NCBI GenBank assembly: GCA_963727955.1
Contig: CAVSII010000012.1
Location: 124,001 to 188,000, forward strand
Direction: 5' to 3'
DNA: 64,000 bases
From: Bog-756 sp963727955
GTDB lineage: Bacteria; Actinomycetota; Acidimicrobiia; Acidimicrobiales; RAAP-2
Position numbers and translations under genes: made by a program. The notes under the pieces were generated by a model. That model was not told the DNA's origin. It did not search any database and was given only the letters and a program-made list of their open reading frames with translations. Of the stretch, positions 7,897 through 17,211 are shown one piece after another (position 1 is the first letter of the stretch; the number at the start of each line of letters is the position of its first letter).

Positions 7897-10359
7897 TCAC
7901 TTAGGTGGACTGATGGTGATCGACCCCTCACTGACCAGGACCTCGGTGGGCCAGGCGATACTGATCGGCCCGGTCTCCGCCCCGTTGGGCACATCGACGC
8001 TGATGGCGGTGGCGGTGGCGGTGGCGATCGCCGCGGCGATGGTCGAACCGCCGAGGGAGGTGAAGGCCACCGTGGGGCGGGTGTCCTGGTTGGAGCCGAG
8101 GAGGTCGGTCCCCTTGATGGTGAGGGTCTTGCCGATTGTGCCCTTGGCCGACACCGACTTCGGGTTCTCGGTGAGGGTGGCCACGCCGTCGATCCGGAAC
8201 CTCGGATCGTTGCCAGGTACGATCATGGTCACCTGCACGCCGCCGGGCTCGAGGACGAGGGAGTCGCAGGGGGGGACCGGGGTGGCGCCGCACCTCTTGA
8301 GGTAGGCAGGCGGCGGTGTCGAACCTTCGAAGCAGATCTTGATGCCCTTTTTCGACGTTGGTCCGGCAATGAAGTCGGTGACCTGCACATTGGTCGTAGG
8401 GACGAAGGTGGAACTGTAGGAGGTGACCGCCTGCCCCAATTTGAATCCCCTGGTCTTGCAGGTCAGCTGGGCCGGACCCGAGGTGACGGTCAAAGTCCCT
8501 GACTGCGAGCCGTCGGCCGGCACGGTGACTGTGATGGTCTGGGCCGGCGAGGTGGGCGTGGCCGGGGTGGAGATGTCGGCCTGACAGCTGTTCTCGAGCG
8601 TGCAGGGAGTGGTGGCGATGACCACGGTGGAGGAGGCCACAGCGGCGCTCGAGCCGTTCAGGCTGGCGGTCTGGCCGGTAAAGACCTGACCGGTCGATGC
8701 TCCGGCGGCGTCGCTCTCGGTCACTGTGGCCGTGTAGGTGCCGTTAGTGGCGTAGGTATGGCTTGTGGTGGGCGTGGTGGTCGACTGGGTGTTCCCGTCG
8801 CCGAAGTTCCAGGCGTAGGTCACGATGGGGGAGGACCCCGGGACGGAAGCCGAAGCATCGAAGGAGGTGGTCATGCCTGAGGTCGAGACCGACAGGTTGG
8901 CTGAAGGGGCCTGGTCGGGGGTGATGGCGATGCCAACCGGGTCGTCACCCGCGTTGACGGGGGTCCCCGCCGTGTTGCTGGCGGTGTCGATGGGGGTGGC
9001 GTCATCGGTGCCGTCCGCCACGTAAGCGGTGGATCCGTCCGGGGTGATGGCGACGGCCTCGGGACTGCTCCCTACGGTGATGGCCGTCCCTGCCACATCG
9101 GTGCTGGTGTCGATGGGCGTGACCGTCCCGTCGCCGTTGTTGACCACGTAAGCGGTGGATCCGTCCGGGGTGATGGCGATGGCCACAGGATTGGTCCCCA
9201 CGAAAATCGGGGAAGAAATGGCCTGGGTGGCGAGGTCGATGGCCGTGACCGTTTGATTGCCGGAGTTGACGACAAAGGCGGTGGACCCGTCCGGGGTGAT
9301 GGCGATGCCGGTCGGGAAGAAGTTGACCCCGATCGGCGGCTCCGCCGTCCCGGTGGCCACGTCGATGGGCGTCACCGAGGAATCTCCGTAGTTGGTCACA
9401 TAGGCCATCGTGCCGTCAGGGGTGAAGGCCACCGCCGACGGGTCCTCCCCCACCGGGATGGGCGTCCCCGCCGTCCCGGTGGCCACGTCGATCGGTACGA
9501 CGGCGTTGTCGCTACCACTGACGGCATAAATGGTGGAGCCGTCCGGGGAGATGGCCAGGGCCGATACCGGATCGACCGTGTCGATAGGCGTGCCCACCGC
9601 GTTGGTGTCCGTTTCGATGGGCGTGACTTCGGCCACGCTGTCGGAGGCCACCGGGGCCACATACGCCGTCTGGCCGTTCGGTGTGATGGCGACGGCCCCC
9701 GGTTCGTAGGGAGCGAAGTTGAACGGGGTGCCAGCCGTGTTGGTGTCGGTGTCGATGGGTGTGATGGTGTTGGGACCGGGATCGGTGACATAGGCGGTGG
9801 TCCCGACGCCGGAGGCCGAGCTCGGAGGGTAGGCGACCGTGCCGCTGTAAGTGACCCCGAGGACGGTCAGCGCATAGCTGTCACCGTTTTTGACCTGCCC
9901 GTAACCGGCCAGGGTGTACCCGGAACCCAGGCCAAAGGTGATCTGGTTGTCCGAGTACGAAGAGATGAGCAGCCCGACACAGTCCCCGCCCCCGCCGGAA
10001 CCCTGGCCCGCCGTCCATCCCTGGGTGTTCTCGGCGAAGTAGAGGTTGTTGGTGTAGTCCGATCCCGTGTAAGGGGGATACACGCAGTCAGAGGTGCCGC
10101 CGGCGGGCTGGGGAGTCCCGAGATCGGACTCCGAACCGAAGCCGGATCCCCAGACGGTGATCGTCGGCGAAGCCGGCGTACCGCCGAATGTAACCGCCGA
10201 AACGGTTTGGGCACCGGCCGGCCCGGCCGTACCCACCACCGCCGTACCTACGGCACCGATGAGTAGACCCGCGCCCAGTAATACCGCCGCCCCCGCCCGC
10301 CACCTGCCCCCTGAGCGACCTCTCAACATCTGCCTCGAACCCTCATGCATTTTGCCCAT
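7897..10359 (-). CDS. Secreted YVTN beta-propeller protein with PKD domain
   Basis: This 820-residue exported protein has a signal peptide at 1-50 (basic start, long hydrophobic core, AGPAGA cleavage site). An IPT/TIG-like segment (TPASPTITVWGSGFG) follows, then seven repeats of about 42 residues between roughly 188 and 490, each with [T]AYV and a closing AITPDGS: a seven-bladed YVTN propeller. A PKD domain (TYAWNFGDGN...TYTATVTE) comes next, then a C-terminal region with several cysteines and a final TIG-like fold (GTIGKTLTIKGTDLLGS). There is no sorting motif or transmembrane anchor at the end, so it is released or loosely bound. The domains bind proteins or polysaccharide; no catalytic residues are visible. 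The role is unknown, perhaps surface adhesion. Confidence 0.85.
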   Translation of the reverse strand: MGKMHEGSRQMLRGRSGGRWRAGAAVLLGAGLLIGAVGTAVVGTAGPAGAQTVSAVTFGGTPASPTITVWGSGFGSESDLGTPQPAGGTSDCVYPPYTGSDYTNNLYFAENTQGWTAGQGSGGGGDCVGLLISSYSDNQITFGLGSGYTLAGYGQVKNGDSYALTVLGVTYSGTVAYPPSSASGVGTTAYVTDPGPNTITPIDTDTNTAGTPFNFAPYEPGAVAITPNGQTAYVAPVASDSVAEVTPIETDTNAVGTPIDTVDPVSALAISPDGSTIYAVSGSDNAVVPIDVATGTAGTPIPVGEDPSAVAFTPDGTMAYVTNYGDSSVTPIDVATGTAEPPIGVNFFPTGIAITPDGSTAFVVNSGNQTVTAIDLATQAISSPIFVGTNPVAIAITPDGSTAYVVNNGDGTVTPIDTSTDVAGTAITVGSSPEAVAITPDGSTAYVADGTDDATPIDTASNTAGTPVNAGDDPVGIAITPDQAPSANLSVSTSGMTTSFDASASVPGSSPIVTYAWNFGDGNTQSTTTPTTSHTYATNGTYTATVTESDAAGASTGQVFTGQTASLNGSSAAVASSTVVIATTPCTLENSCQADISTPATPTSPAQTITVTVPADGSQSGTLTVTSGPAQLTCKTRGFKLGQAVTSYSSTFVPTTNVQVTDFIAGPTSKKGIKICFEGSTPPPAYLKRCGATPVPPCDSLVLEPGGVQVTMIVPGNDPRFRIDGVATLTENPKSVSAKGTIGKTLTIKGTDLLGSNQDTRPTVAFTSLGGSTIAAAIATATATAISVDVPNGAETGPISIAWPTEVLVSEGSITISPPK

Positions 10360-10683
10360 AACGCACCGCCTCAGCCAGGGTGGCCTTCGTCTGGTCGGTC
10401 CCCCGAGGCGCCCTCCGCGGCGTCGTCCAGGGAACCCTTGCCAAGCGGCAAGAGACTACACGGGAATCCGTGGTTGACGCTCGGGAGGTCACCAACTGGC
10501 TCCCCCACCCCCCAACGGGTCGGAGGGGCGATGGAAAAACTCCTGAACAGGCCCATCAGCAGCGGTACCGCACCCTCCACGGGGACTTCCGGGTAAGTTC
10601 TGTCGTCGACGCCATGCGCATCGCAGTAGGGCGGTCTCGACGATTCCTCACGTGACGACCCCCACGTGGCTGGGAGGAGCGGT
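10360..10683. other. Intergenic region between propeller gene and egtB
   Basis: About 320 bases separate divergent genes and must hold both promoters. No gene is supported. A hairpin CTTGCC-AAGC-GGCAAG lies at 10437-10452 without a T-tract, so it is not a convincing terminator. Two CACGTG palindromes occur near 10650-10667. A strong Shine-Dalgarno GGGAGGAGC sits just before the egtB ATG at 10684. Confidence 0.5.
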
Positions 10684-11940
10684 ATGACGGATCTGCTGAT
10701 GACGGTGGGGGACCTCACCCTTGCCGACCGGTTCCTGGCCACCCGTTCACTCACCGAATCGTTGGCCTCGCCCTTGTCGGCCGAGGATCAGACCGTCCAG
10801 TCGATGCCGGACGTGAGCCCGACCAAATGGCACCGGGCCCACACCACCTGGTTCTTCGAGACGTTCCTGCTCATCCCCAGTCTTTCCGGTTACCAGCCGT
10901 TCCATCCCGAGTTCGGCTATCTGTTCAACTCGTACTACGAGGGCGTCGGTGCCCGCCATCCGCGTGCGGAGCGCGGCCTGTTGTCACGCCCCGGCATGGA
11001 GGAGATCGCCGAGTACCGGTCGTACGTGGACGAGGCCATGACCTCTCTCCTGGCCAGCTCTCTCCTTCCGGCGTCCACCCCGCTGGTCGAGCTGGGCATC
11101 CAGCACGAGCAGCAACACCAAGAGCTGCTGCTGATGGATATCAAGCACGTCCTGTCCCGCAACCCGCTGTTGCCGGCCTACGACGCCGTTCGCCTACCCC
11201 CGCCCCGGGATGCACACAACACCACCTGGACCGACCATCCGGAGGGTACCTACCAGATCGGCCACGCCGGCCGGGGATTCTCCTTCGACAACGAACTGCC
11301 CCGTCACCCGGTCTACGTCGGCCCGTTCTCCCTGGCCGACCAGGCGGTGACGTGCGGCGAGTGGCAGGACTTCATCGACGACGGGGGCTACCAACGGCCC
11401 GAGCTCTGGCTTTCGGACGGCTGGGCCATCCTCCAGTCCGAAGGGTGGGGGTGTCCGCTGTACTGGACATCGGTGGACGGCGAGTGGCACGAGTTCACGC
11501 TCGGCGGACTTACCCCGGTGAACCCGGCCCAGCCGGTGTGCCACGTGAGCTACTACGAGGCCGATGCCTACGCCCACTGGGCCGGTGCACGCCTTCCCAC
11601 CGAAGCCGAATGGGAAGTGGCGGCCCACGGTCGGCCGGTGGAGGGACACTTCCTCGACCAGACCAAGCTGCACCCCGCCCCCCATCCCGAGGGGGAGGCA
11701 CCGACGCCCTTCGGTGACGTCTGGCAGTGGACCTCGTCGGCCTACAGCCCGTATCCCGGATTCGTGCCGGCCCCGGGGGCAGTCGGTGAGTACAACGGGA
11801 AGTTCATGGTCAACCAGTACGTCCTACGCGGCGGCTCGTGCGTGACCCCACCGGACCACATCCGTTCCTCCTACCGCAATTTCTTCCCGCCGCTGGCCCG
11901 CTGGCCCTTCACCGGGTTGCGCCTGGCCCGTAACCACTGA
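10684..11940 (+). CDS. egtB: Ergothioneine biosynthesis sulfoxide synthase EgtB
   Basis: This non-haem iron enzyme couples hercynine (trimethylhistidine) to gamma-glutamylcysteine or cysteine with O2. The protein is 418 residues. The N-terminal DinB-like helical domain carries iron ligands in KWHRAHTTWF and in the H-x3-H-x-E box HEQQHQE; the C-terminal FGE-sulfatase-like domain has PVCHVSYYEADAYAHWAGARLPTEAEWE and the closing LRGGSCVTPPDHIRSSYRNFF. The ATG at 10684 is chosen over one frame start 18 bases earlier because GGGAGGAGC lies directly upstream. It is followed by egtD after 87 bases. egtA, egtC and egtE are not in this window, so the sulfur donor cannot be inferred. Confidence 0.93.
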   Translation: MTDLLMTVGDLTLADRFLATRSLTESLASPLSAEDQTVQSMPDVSPTKWHRAHTTWFFETFLLIPSLSGYQPFHPEFGYLFNSYYEGVGARHPRAERGLLSRPGMEEIAEYRSYVDEAMTSLLASSLLPASTPLVELGIQHEQQHQELLLMDIKHVLSRNPLLPAYDAVRLPPPRDAHNTTWTDHPEGTYQIGHAGRGFSFDNELPRHPVYVGPFSLADQAVTCGEWQDFIDDGGYQRPELWLSDGWAILQSEGWGCPLYWTSVDGEWHEFTLGGLTPVNPAQPVCHVSYYEADAYAHWAGARLPTEAEWEVAAHGRPVEGHFLDQTKLHPAPHPEGEAPTPFGDVWQWTSSAYSPYPGFVPAPGAVGEYNGKFMVNQYVLRGGSCVTPPDHIRSSYRNFFPPLARWPFTGLRLARNH

Positions 11941-12027
11941 TCCCGCTGGCAGGACAGTTAGCCGGCACCGACCCCGTTCTGCGCCCGACAGTCCATACCA
12001 CCGCCGAGCAATGCCACCCAGAGGACC

Positions 12028-13008
12028 ATGACCGTCATACCGCCCACCATCGATGTCCACCTTTCACCCGCCGACTTACGGCGGGCCATGGAGCGGGACG
12101 TGCGCGCCGGTCTGGTGGCCGTGCCCAAGGCCATCCCGCCCGTCTACTTCTACGACGACGAGGGCAGCCGGCTGTTCGACAAGATCACCCGGCTTCCGGA
12201 GTACTACCCGACCCGTGCCGAACGATCCATCCTCGACGCTCACGCCAAGGACATCGCTGAGCGGGCCGAGGCCGACACGCTGGTCGAACTGGGCGCCGGC
12301 ACCTGTGACAAATCACGGGTCCTACTCGACGCCCTGCAGTCCACCGGCAGGCTGGCCCGGTTCGTGCCCCTCGATGTGAGCGAATCGACCCTGTGGGCGG
12401 CGGCCAACGCCCTGTCGGTGGAGTACCCGGGGACGGCGGTCACCGCCGTAGTCGCCGATTTCCATCTCCACCTCGATCAGCTGCCGGTCGACGGAAACCG
12501 GCTGTTCGCCTTCCTCGGAGGCACCATCGGCAACTTCGATGTCGTCCAGCGCCGCGACTTCTTGATTGGGCTGGGCAAGATCATGGGGGCGGGCGACCGA
12601 CTGCTGCTGGGCACCGACCTGGTCAAGGACGCCGCCACACTGGTGGCGGCCTACGACGACGCCGCCGGGGTGACGGCTGCCTTCAATCGCAACGTGCTCC
12701 ACGTCCTCAACCGCGAGCTCGGCGCTGATTTCGTCCTCGAGCACTTCGACCACGTGGCCCGCTGGAACCAACGCGAGGAGCGCATCGAGATGTGGCTCCG
12801 CTCGACGCGACAGCAGACGGTCCGGGTGGCCGACCTCGGCCTCGACGTCGCCTTTGCCGACGGCGAGGAGATGCTGACCGAGATCAGCACCAAATTCTCA
12901 CCGGAGGCCCTCGACGCGGAGCTCAACGCATGCGGCTTGGACGTCGAAGCCTCGTGGACCTCGCCGGGTGACGAGTTCCTGGTCACTCTGAGCCGACCCT
13001 CGGGCTGA
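12028..13008 (+). CDS. egtD: L-histidine N-alpha-methyltransferase EgtD
   Basis: EgtD transfers three methyl groups from SAM to histidine to give hercynine, the first ergothioneine step. The 326-residue length is that of the family. Landmarks are IPPVYFYDDEGSRLFDKIT and EYYPTRAE, which form the histidine pocket, LVELGAGTCDKSR (SAM motif I), FLGGTIGNFD, and the C-terminal ISTKFSPE segment that closes over the substrate. It lies on the same strand as egtB and is probably co-transcribed with it. It converges with the disulfide reductase gene. Confidence 0.95.
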   Translation: MTVIPPTIDVHLSPADLRRAMERDVRAGLVAVPKAIPPVYFYDDEGSRLFDKITRLPEYYPTRAERSILDAHAKDIAERAEADTLVELGAGTCDKSRVLLDALQSTGRLARFVPLDVSESTLWAAANALSVEYPGTAVTAVVADFHLHLDQLPVDGNRLFAFLGGTIGNFDVVQRRDFLIGLGKIMGAGDRLLLGTDLVKDAATLVAAYDDAAGVTAAFNRNVLHVLNRELGADFVLEHFDHVARWNQREERIEMWLRSTRQQTVRVADLGLDVAFADGEEMLTEISTKFSPEALDAELNACGLDVEASWTSPGDEFLVTLSRPSG

Positions 13009-13029
13009 CCAGTTCGGCCACCCGAGGAC

Positions 13030-14403
13030 CTACCTCTCGCCCAGCAGATCCTTGACCGCCGCGCCGATGGCCCAATGGAAAGTCGGATAGGCGTAGATCA
13101 TGTGCCGGAGACGGGTAGTGGGCACCTCGGCATGGACGGCCAGGGCCAGCAGGCCGAGCACCTCACCGCCCCACGGGCCCACCGAGGTGGCGCCGACCAG
13201 CACCCCCCGTCCGGCGTCCTCGACCAGCTTGATGTAACCGTCGTTGCCCGCTTTGTGAATCCATCCACGGGCGGAGGTCGGAACATCGGCAGTCCCCACC
13301 CGAACCTCCCACCCCTGCCCTCGGGCTTCGCTCTCGTTCATCCCCACCGATCCGATCTCGGGATCGGTGAAGGTCACCCGGGGGACGGCCCGGTAGTCGG
13401 CCGGGACCACGGGACGCCCGAGGATGTCGTTGACCACGATGTCCGACTGGTACATGGATATGTGGGTGAACTCCCCCTTGCCGGTCACGTCGCCGATGGC
13501 CCACACCCTCTCGGTACCCTCCACCCGCATGTGGTCGTCCACCGGCAAGGAGCGGGCCGCCCCGTCGACGCCGATGGACGAGGCGTTCAGTTGGGCAAGA
13601 TCGGCGCGGCGACCGGTGGCCACCAGCAGTCGGTCGGACACCACCGGCGAGCTTTCACCCACAGAGACAGTGAAGTGCCGGCCGTCGTGGTGGATCGATG
13701 CCACGTTCACACCGGTGCGCACGGTGATTCCCTCGGAGGCGAAAACCCGGGCCAGGAGATCGCCCGATTCGGGTTCTTCCGGACCGACCAGGCGCGGTCC
13801 GGCTTCGAGCACGGTCACCTCGGAGCCGAAGCGACGGAACACCTGAGCCAGCTCGACACCCACCGCCCCACCGCCGAGCACGGTCAGCGAGCCCGGGACG
13901 TCCTCGGTCTCGACGGCCTGGCGGTTGGTCCAGTAGGGCGTGTCCGCCAGTCCGGCCACCGGCGGGATGTGGGCCCGGGTTCCTATCCCGATCACCACCG
14001 CACGCGTCGCCTCGATGACCCGATCGCCGACGATCACCCTCCCCGGCCCGTCGAGCCGTCCCCACCCGCGCACCAGCCGGCCGCCCTTTCCCTCGAACCG
14101 GTCGACGGCCACCGTGTCGTCCCAGTCGTCGGTGGCCTCGTCGCGGATGCGGCGGGCCACCGGGGCCCACGCCGGTTGCACGACGGCGGTGCCGGCCATG
14201 CCGGGCACCCGCCTGGCCTCGGCCAGCAGGTCGGCGGCACGGACCATCATCTTGGAGGGAACGCACCCCCAATAAGGACACTCACCGCCCACCAGCTCGG
14301 CGTCCACCCCCACCACGTCCAGTCCGGCCTCGGCCAGCCGACCGGCTGCATCCTCGCTGCCGGGGCCCATACCCACCACGATCACATCAGCATGCTCGGT
14401 CAT
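13030..14403 (-). CDS. FAD/NAD(P) pyridine nucleotide-disulfide oxidoreductase
   Basis: This 457-residue flavoprotein has the lipoamide-dehydrogenase/mercuric-reductase layout: FAD motif VIVVGMGPGSEDAAGRLAEAG near the start, redox-active pair GGECPYWGCVPSK (C-x4-C), a second dinucleotide fold LTVLGGGAVGVELAQ, and WAIGDVTG for FAD. The C-terminal interface has AYPTFHW where dihydrolipoamide dehydrogenases have a HxxHPT-type histidine, so the usual active-site base is changed and a classical E3 role is doubtful. The start at 14403 has AGGGAG seven bases upstream; a longer frame to 14538 is non-coding in character. It lies beside ergothioneine genes, which may suggest thiol redox, but the substrate is unknown. 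Confidence 0.85.
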   Translation of the reverse strand: MTEHADVIVVGMGPGSEDAAGRLAEAGLDVVGVDAELVGGECPYWGCVPSKMMVRAADLLAEARRVPGMAGTAVVQPAWAPVARRIRDEATDDWDDTVAVDRFEGKGGRLVRGWGRLDGPGRVIVGDRVIEATRAVVIGIGTRAHIPPVAGLADTPYWTNRQAVETEDVPGSLTVLGGGAVGVELAQVFRRFGSEVTVLEAGPRLVGPEEPESGDLLARVFASEGITVRTGVNVASIHHDGRHFTVSVGESSPVVSDRLLVATGRRADLAQLNASSIGVDGAARSLPVDDHMRVEGTERVWAIGDVTGKGEFTHISMYQSDIVVNDILGRPVVPADYRAVPRVTFTDPEIGSVGMNESEARGQGWEVRVGTADVPTSARGWIHKAGNDGYIKLVEDAGRGVLVGATSVGPWGGEVLGLLALAVHAEVPTTRLRHMIYAYPTFHWAIGAAVKDLLGER

Positions 14404-14582
14404 CTGCTGCTCCCTGGTGGGGTCCGATGTGGCCGGCCCCGGTGCGATCTGTCTGGTCACCGTCGGGTCCACCGACCATCTCCGCCCGGAAAAGCCGACG
14501 CCACGGTCTAGCGCATCGACCCCGGCGGCGACGACCACACCCGGAAGGGAAGAGGTCCGCCCGGCGGGGGGTTGGAATCACC

Positions 14583-14876
14583 ATGACGGTGAGAGCGACG
14601 TGGAATGGCAAGGTGCTGGCCGAAAGCGCCGGCACGGTCGTGGTCGAAGGGAACCACTACTTCCCGCCCGACGACGTGCGGGCGGAGTACCTCGAGGCCA
14701 GTGGCACCCACACCCTGTGCCCCTGGAAGGGGACGGCCAGCTACCGGACGGTGGTGGTCGACGGCGCCCGCAACCAGGACGCCGCCTGGTACTACCCCGA
14801 ACCCAAGGACGCAGCCAAGGAGATCACCGACAGGGTGGCCTTCTGGAAGGGCGTGGTCGTCGAAGAAGTGGTCTGA
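14583..14876 (+). CDS. DUF427 family protein
   Basis: This small 97-residue protein matches the DUF427 fold: an opening strand VRATWNGKVLAES, the conserved block HTLCPWKGTASY, and ending DAAWYYPEPKDAAKEITDRVAFWKG. The family is widespread in actinobacteria and has no established biochemical function. The ATG at 14583 is preferred because the family starts here; upstream codons are Arg/Pro-rich and look non-coding. A G-rich stretch about ten bases upstream may serve as the ribosome binding site. Confidence 0.85.
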   Translation: MTVRATWNGKVLAESAGTVVVEGNHYFPPDDVRAEYLEASGTHTLCPWKGTASYRTVVVDGARNQDAAWYYPEPKDAAKEITDRVAFWKGVVVEEVV

Positions 14877-14973
14877 TCCGGGGAGGATCGGTGGCCGATC
14901 GGGGGCGGGTCCGGGCGGCCTGATCGGAGCTGGCACCGAGTGACCGTGTGCGGCCCGAGGCCGACAGCCGAAC

Positions 14974-16011
14974 TCAGCCTGGTTTCCGACCGGCGGGAGT
15001 CCCCCGAGCCGATCGTCGTCGGGCCACCTCGAAGCAGGCTATGGCTCCGGCGGTGGCCACGTTGAGAGAGCCGATGGAGCCGTGCTGGGGGATCGAAGCC
15101 AGTGCGTCGCATCGCTTGCGGGTCAGAGCGGCCAGACCGTTCCCTTCCGAGCCGACCACCAGGGCAACCGGTTGATCGCCCACGGCCAGGTCGTAAATGG
15201 AGTGGCGGGACTCGCCGACCAGACCGACCGTCCAGACCCCCAAGGTGGAGAGGCGTTGGAGGGCGGCCGGTACCCCGGGAACCAGGGTCATGGGCAGGAA
15301 CTCGATGGCGCCGGCCGCCACCTTGGTCACCGTGGGCGAGAGGAGAACCGACCGGTGGCTGGGCAGGACCACCCCTGTCACGCCGGCACACTCGGCGCTC
15401 CGAAGCACCGCCCCCAGGTTGTGGGGATCGGTGATCCCGTCCACCACCAAGAGGAACGGCACCTTGCCCCGGCGGTTCGGCCCACACAGCGCCTCGAGAG
15501 ACACGCCTTCGACCGGCCGGGCCAGGGCCACCACACCCTGGGCGCCCTCGGTCCGGGCCTGCATGTCGATCCGGCGTTTCGACACCCGTTCGACCCGCAC
15601 CCGTCGGGCCGCGGCCAGCTCCTCGATCTCGTCCAGGATGGGGGACGTATCCATCCCTTCGGCCATGAGCACCGATCGCACCGGCCGAAGGTTGGCGGCC
15701 AGCAGTTCCCTGACGGCCTGACGGCCCTCGACCTGGTCGCCCCCCAGCCCGGCCGCACCGGATCGCTGACGGTTTGCCGTCGGGCTACGCGTCGGCACCG
15801 ACCGGTTGCCGGTTCGTTCCCCATCGGATGACGACTTCCGTCGGCCGGCGGACGACGAGGAAGCGGAAGCGGACGACGAGGACCTGCGGCGCTCCCCCGA
15901 TCCCCGAGAGGTTCCCCGGGAAGACCCGCGGGATCCACTGGGCGGCCGGGCCGGGCGGCCACTGCGGGCTCCGCGCCCGCCACCCCGGGGCCGGCCATCG
16001 GCCGGACTCAT
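14974..16011 (-). CDS. rlmB: 23S rRNA 2'-O-methyltransferase RlmB-like (SpoU/TrmH family)
   Basis: This 345-residue protein of the SPOUT class probably methylates the ribose of 23S rRNA at the position corresponding to G2251. The N-terminal 90-100 residues are Arg/Gly/Ser-rich and disordered. Next comes the substrate-binding domain (EGRQAVRELLAANL...VERVSKRRID) and then the knotted methylase domain with VVDGITDPHNLGAVLRSAE, LVVGSEGNGL and IPQHGSIGSLNVATAGAIA. The ATG overlaps the ispF stop as ATGA, so the two are coupled. It is the last gene of the clpC-to-rlmB block. cysS, which often stands between ispF and rlmB in actinobacteria, is absent. Confidence 0.9.
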   Translation of the reverse strand: MSPADGRPRGGGRGARSGRPARPPSGSRGSSRGTSRGSGERRRSSSSASASSSSAGRRKSSSDGERTGNRSVPTRSPTANRQRSGAAGLGGDQVEGRQAVRELLAANLRPVRSVLMAEGMDTSPILDEIEELAAARRVRVERVSKRRIDMQARTEGAQGVVALARPVEGVSLEALCGPNRRGKVPFLLVVDGITDPHNLGAVLRSAECAGVTGVVLPSHRSVLLSPTVTKVAAGAIEFLPMTLVPGVPAALQRLSTLGVWTVGLVGESRHSIYDLAVGDQPVALVVGSEGNGLAALTRKRCDALASIPQHGSIGSLNVATAGAIACFEVARRRSARGTPAGRKPG

Positions 16012-16544
16012 CCAACCCTCCCGACCGGGGAATCCTGGCCCGGGGGAACGGAGGCCACCAGGACGACAGCGCTGCAGCCGATCCCCTCGGCCCGACCCAA
16101 CGCACCCAGGCCTTCGGCGGTGGTGGCCTTGACGTTGACCGGGCCCCCCAGCACTGCAGCCAGCCGCTCGGCCATGTGGCCCACGTACGGTGCCAAGCGG
16201 GGCCTCTCGGCCACCACCGTGCAGTCGGCGTTGGCCAGGACCCATCCGGCCCGGCGCACCCGTTCGACCACCGAAGCCAGGATGACCAGGCTGTCGGCGC
16301 CCTCCCAGCGGGCGTCGGTATCGGGGGCGTGGCCACCGATGTCCCCGAGGCCGGCCGCTCCCAGGAGAGCGTCGCCGAGGGCATGGGCCACGGCGTCGGC
16401 ATCGCTGTGGCCTACGAGGCCCTGGGCGCCTTCACCGGTGATGACCACGCCCCCCAGGACGAGCCGGCGGTCGGCGTCATCGGAGAACCGGTGCACGTCA
16501 ACTCCCTGGCCGATGCGCAGGGTGGGTCCGGTGCCGCTCACCAT
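16008..16544 (-). CDS. ispF: 2-C-methyl-D-erythritol 2,4-cyclodiphosphate synthase IspF
   Basis: IspF makes MEcPP with release of CMP in the MEP isoprenoid pathway. The 178-residue protein has the metal-binding GQGVDVHRF near the start, GHSDADAVAHALGDALLGAAGLGDIGGHAPDTD, and a C-terminal EGLGALGRAEGI that forms the CDP pocket. It overlaps ispD by 7 bases and rlmB by 4. As a homotrimer in the cytoplasm it acts two steps after IspD (IspE is encoded elsewhere). Confidence 0.95.
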   Translation of the reverse strand: MVSGTGPTLRIGQGVDVHRFSDDADRRLVLGGVVITGEGAQGLVGHSDADAVAHALGDALLGAAGLGDIGGHAPDTDARWEGADSLVILASVVERVRRAGWVLANADCTVVAERPRLAPYVGHMAERLAAVLGGPVNVKATTAEGLGALGRAEGIGCSAVVLVASVPPGQDSPVGRVG

Positions 16545-17197
16545 TCGGCCGGCACCACACTCATCAGAGCCTCGGCCAGGACCAGGTCTTCGGGCCGGGT
16601 CAGCTTGAGATTGTGGGACTCCCCGGCCACCGTGCAGACCGTGGCCCCCAACCCCTCCACCAGCGAAGCGTCGTCGGTGGCCTCGTCAGCCGACCGGTGG
16701 GCTCGGCGCAAGGTGCCGGCCACAAAGGCCTGCGGGGTCTGCACCACGACCAGGTCCTCCCTGTCCACCGTGGCCTCCACCACTCCGCCCGCAACCCGCT
16801 TGAGGGTGTCGGTGACCGGCAACACGGGAATGGCCCCTTCCACCCCGTCGGCCTCCAGGGCGGCAACCACGGCGGCGAACAGGGCCGGCGTAGCCAGCGG
16901 CCGGGCGGCGTCGTGCACGATGATCACCTCCGCTTCAGCGGGCACAGCGGCCAGACCGGCCCGCACCGACCCGGCACGGGTGGTCCCTCCGACCACCTCA
17001 CGATCGGCACCCACGTCCGGTGCCCGCCACTCCGGGGCGCCGGCCGATGGGGGGGGCACGACCATCACCACGCCGTCGGCCACGGTCCGGGCTGCCGCCA
17101 CCGATCGCCCGACCACAGATTGCCCGCCCAGAAGCACGAACTGCTTGGGCTCACCGAACCGCCGACCTTCGCCGCCCGCCACCACGATGGCCCACAC
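16538..17197 (-). CDS. ispD: 2-C-methyl-D-erythritol 4-phosphate cytidylyltransferase IspD
   Basis: IspD joins CTP and MEP to give CDP-ME. The 219-residue protein starts with the nucleotide loop IVVAGGEGRRFGEPKQF; GGTTRAGSVRAGL, IIVHDAARPLATP and VQTPQAFVAGTLRRAH follow, and SHNLKLTRPEDL closes the active site. It lies between carD and ispF, where it is found in many actinobacteria. The gap to the carD stop is only 14 bases, so carD, ispD, ispF and rlmB are likely one transcript. Confidence 0.95.
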   Translation of the reverse strand: MWAIVVAGGEGRRFGEPKQFVLLGGQSVVGRSVAAARTVADGVVMVVPPPSAGAPEWRAPDVGADREVVGGTTRAGSVRAGLAAVPAEAEVIIVHDAARPLATPALFAAVVAALEADGVEGAIPVLPVTDTLKRVAGGVVEATVDREDLVVVQTPQAFVAGTLRRAHRSADEATDDASLVEGLGATVCTVAGESHNLKLTRPEDLVLAEALMSVVPAEW

Positions 17198-17211
17198 CGG
17201 GCCGGCTCGAC

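Noticed and set aside
13075..14511. A 478-codon plus-strand frame
   Set aside because: It is antisense to the disulfide reductase gene with its intact C-x4-C site; its His/Gly/Pro-rich product looks non-coding.
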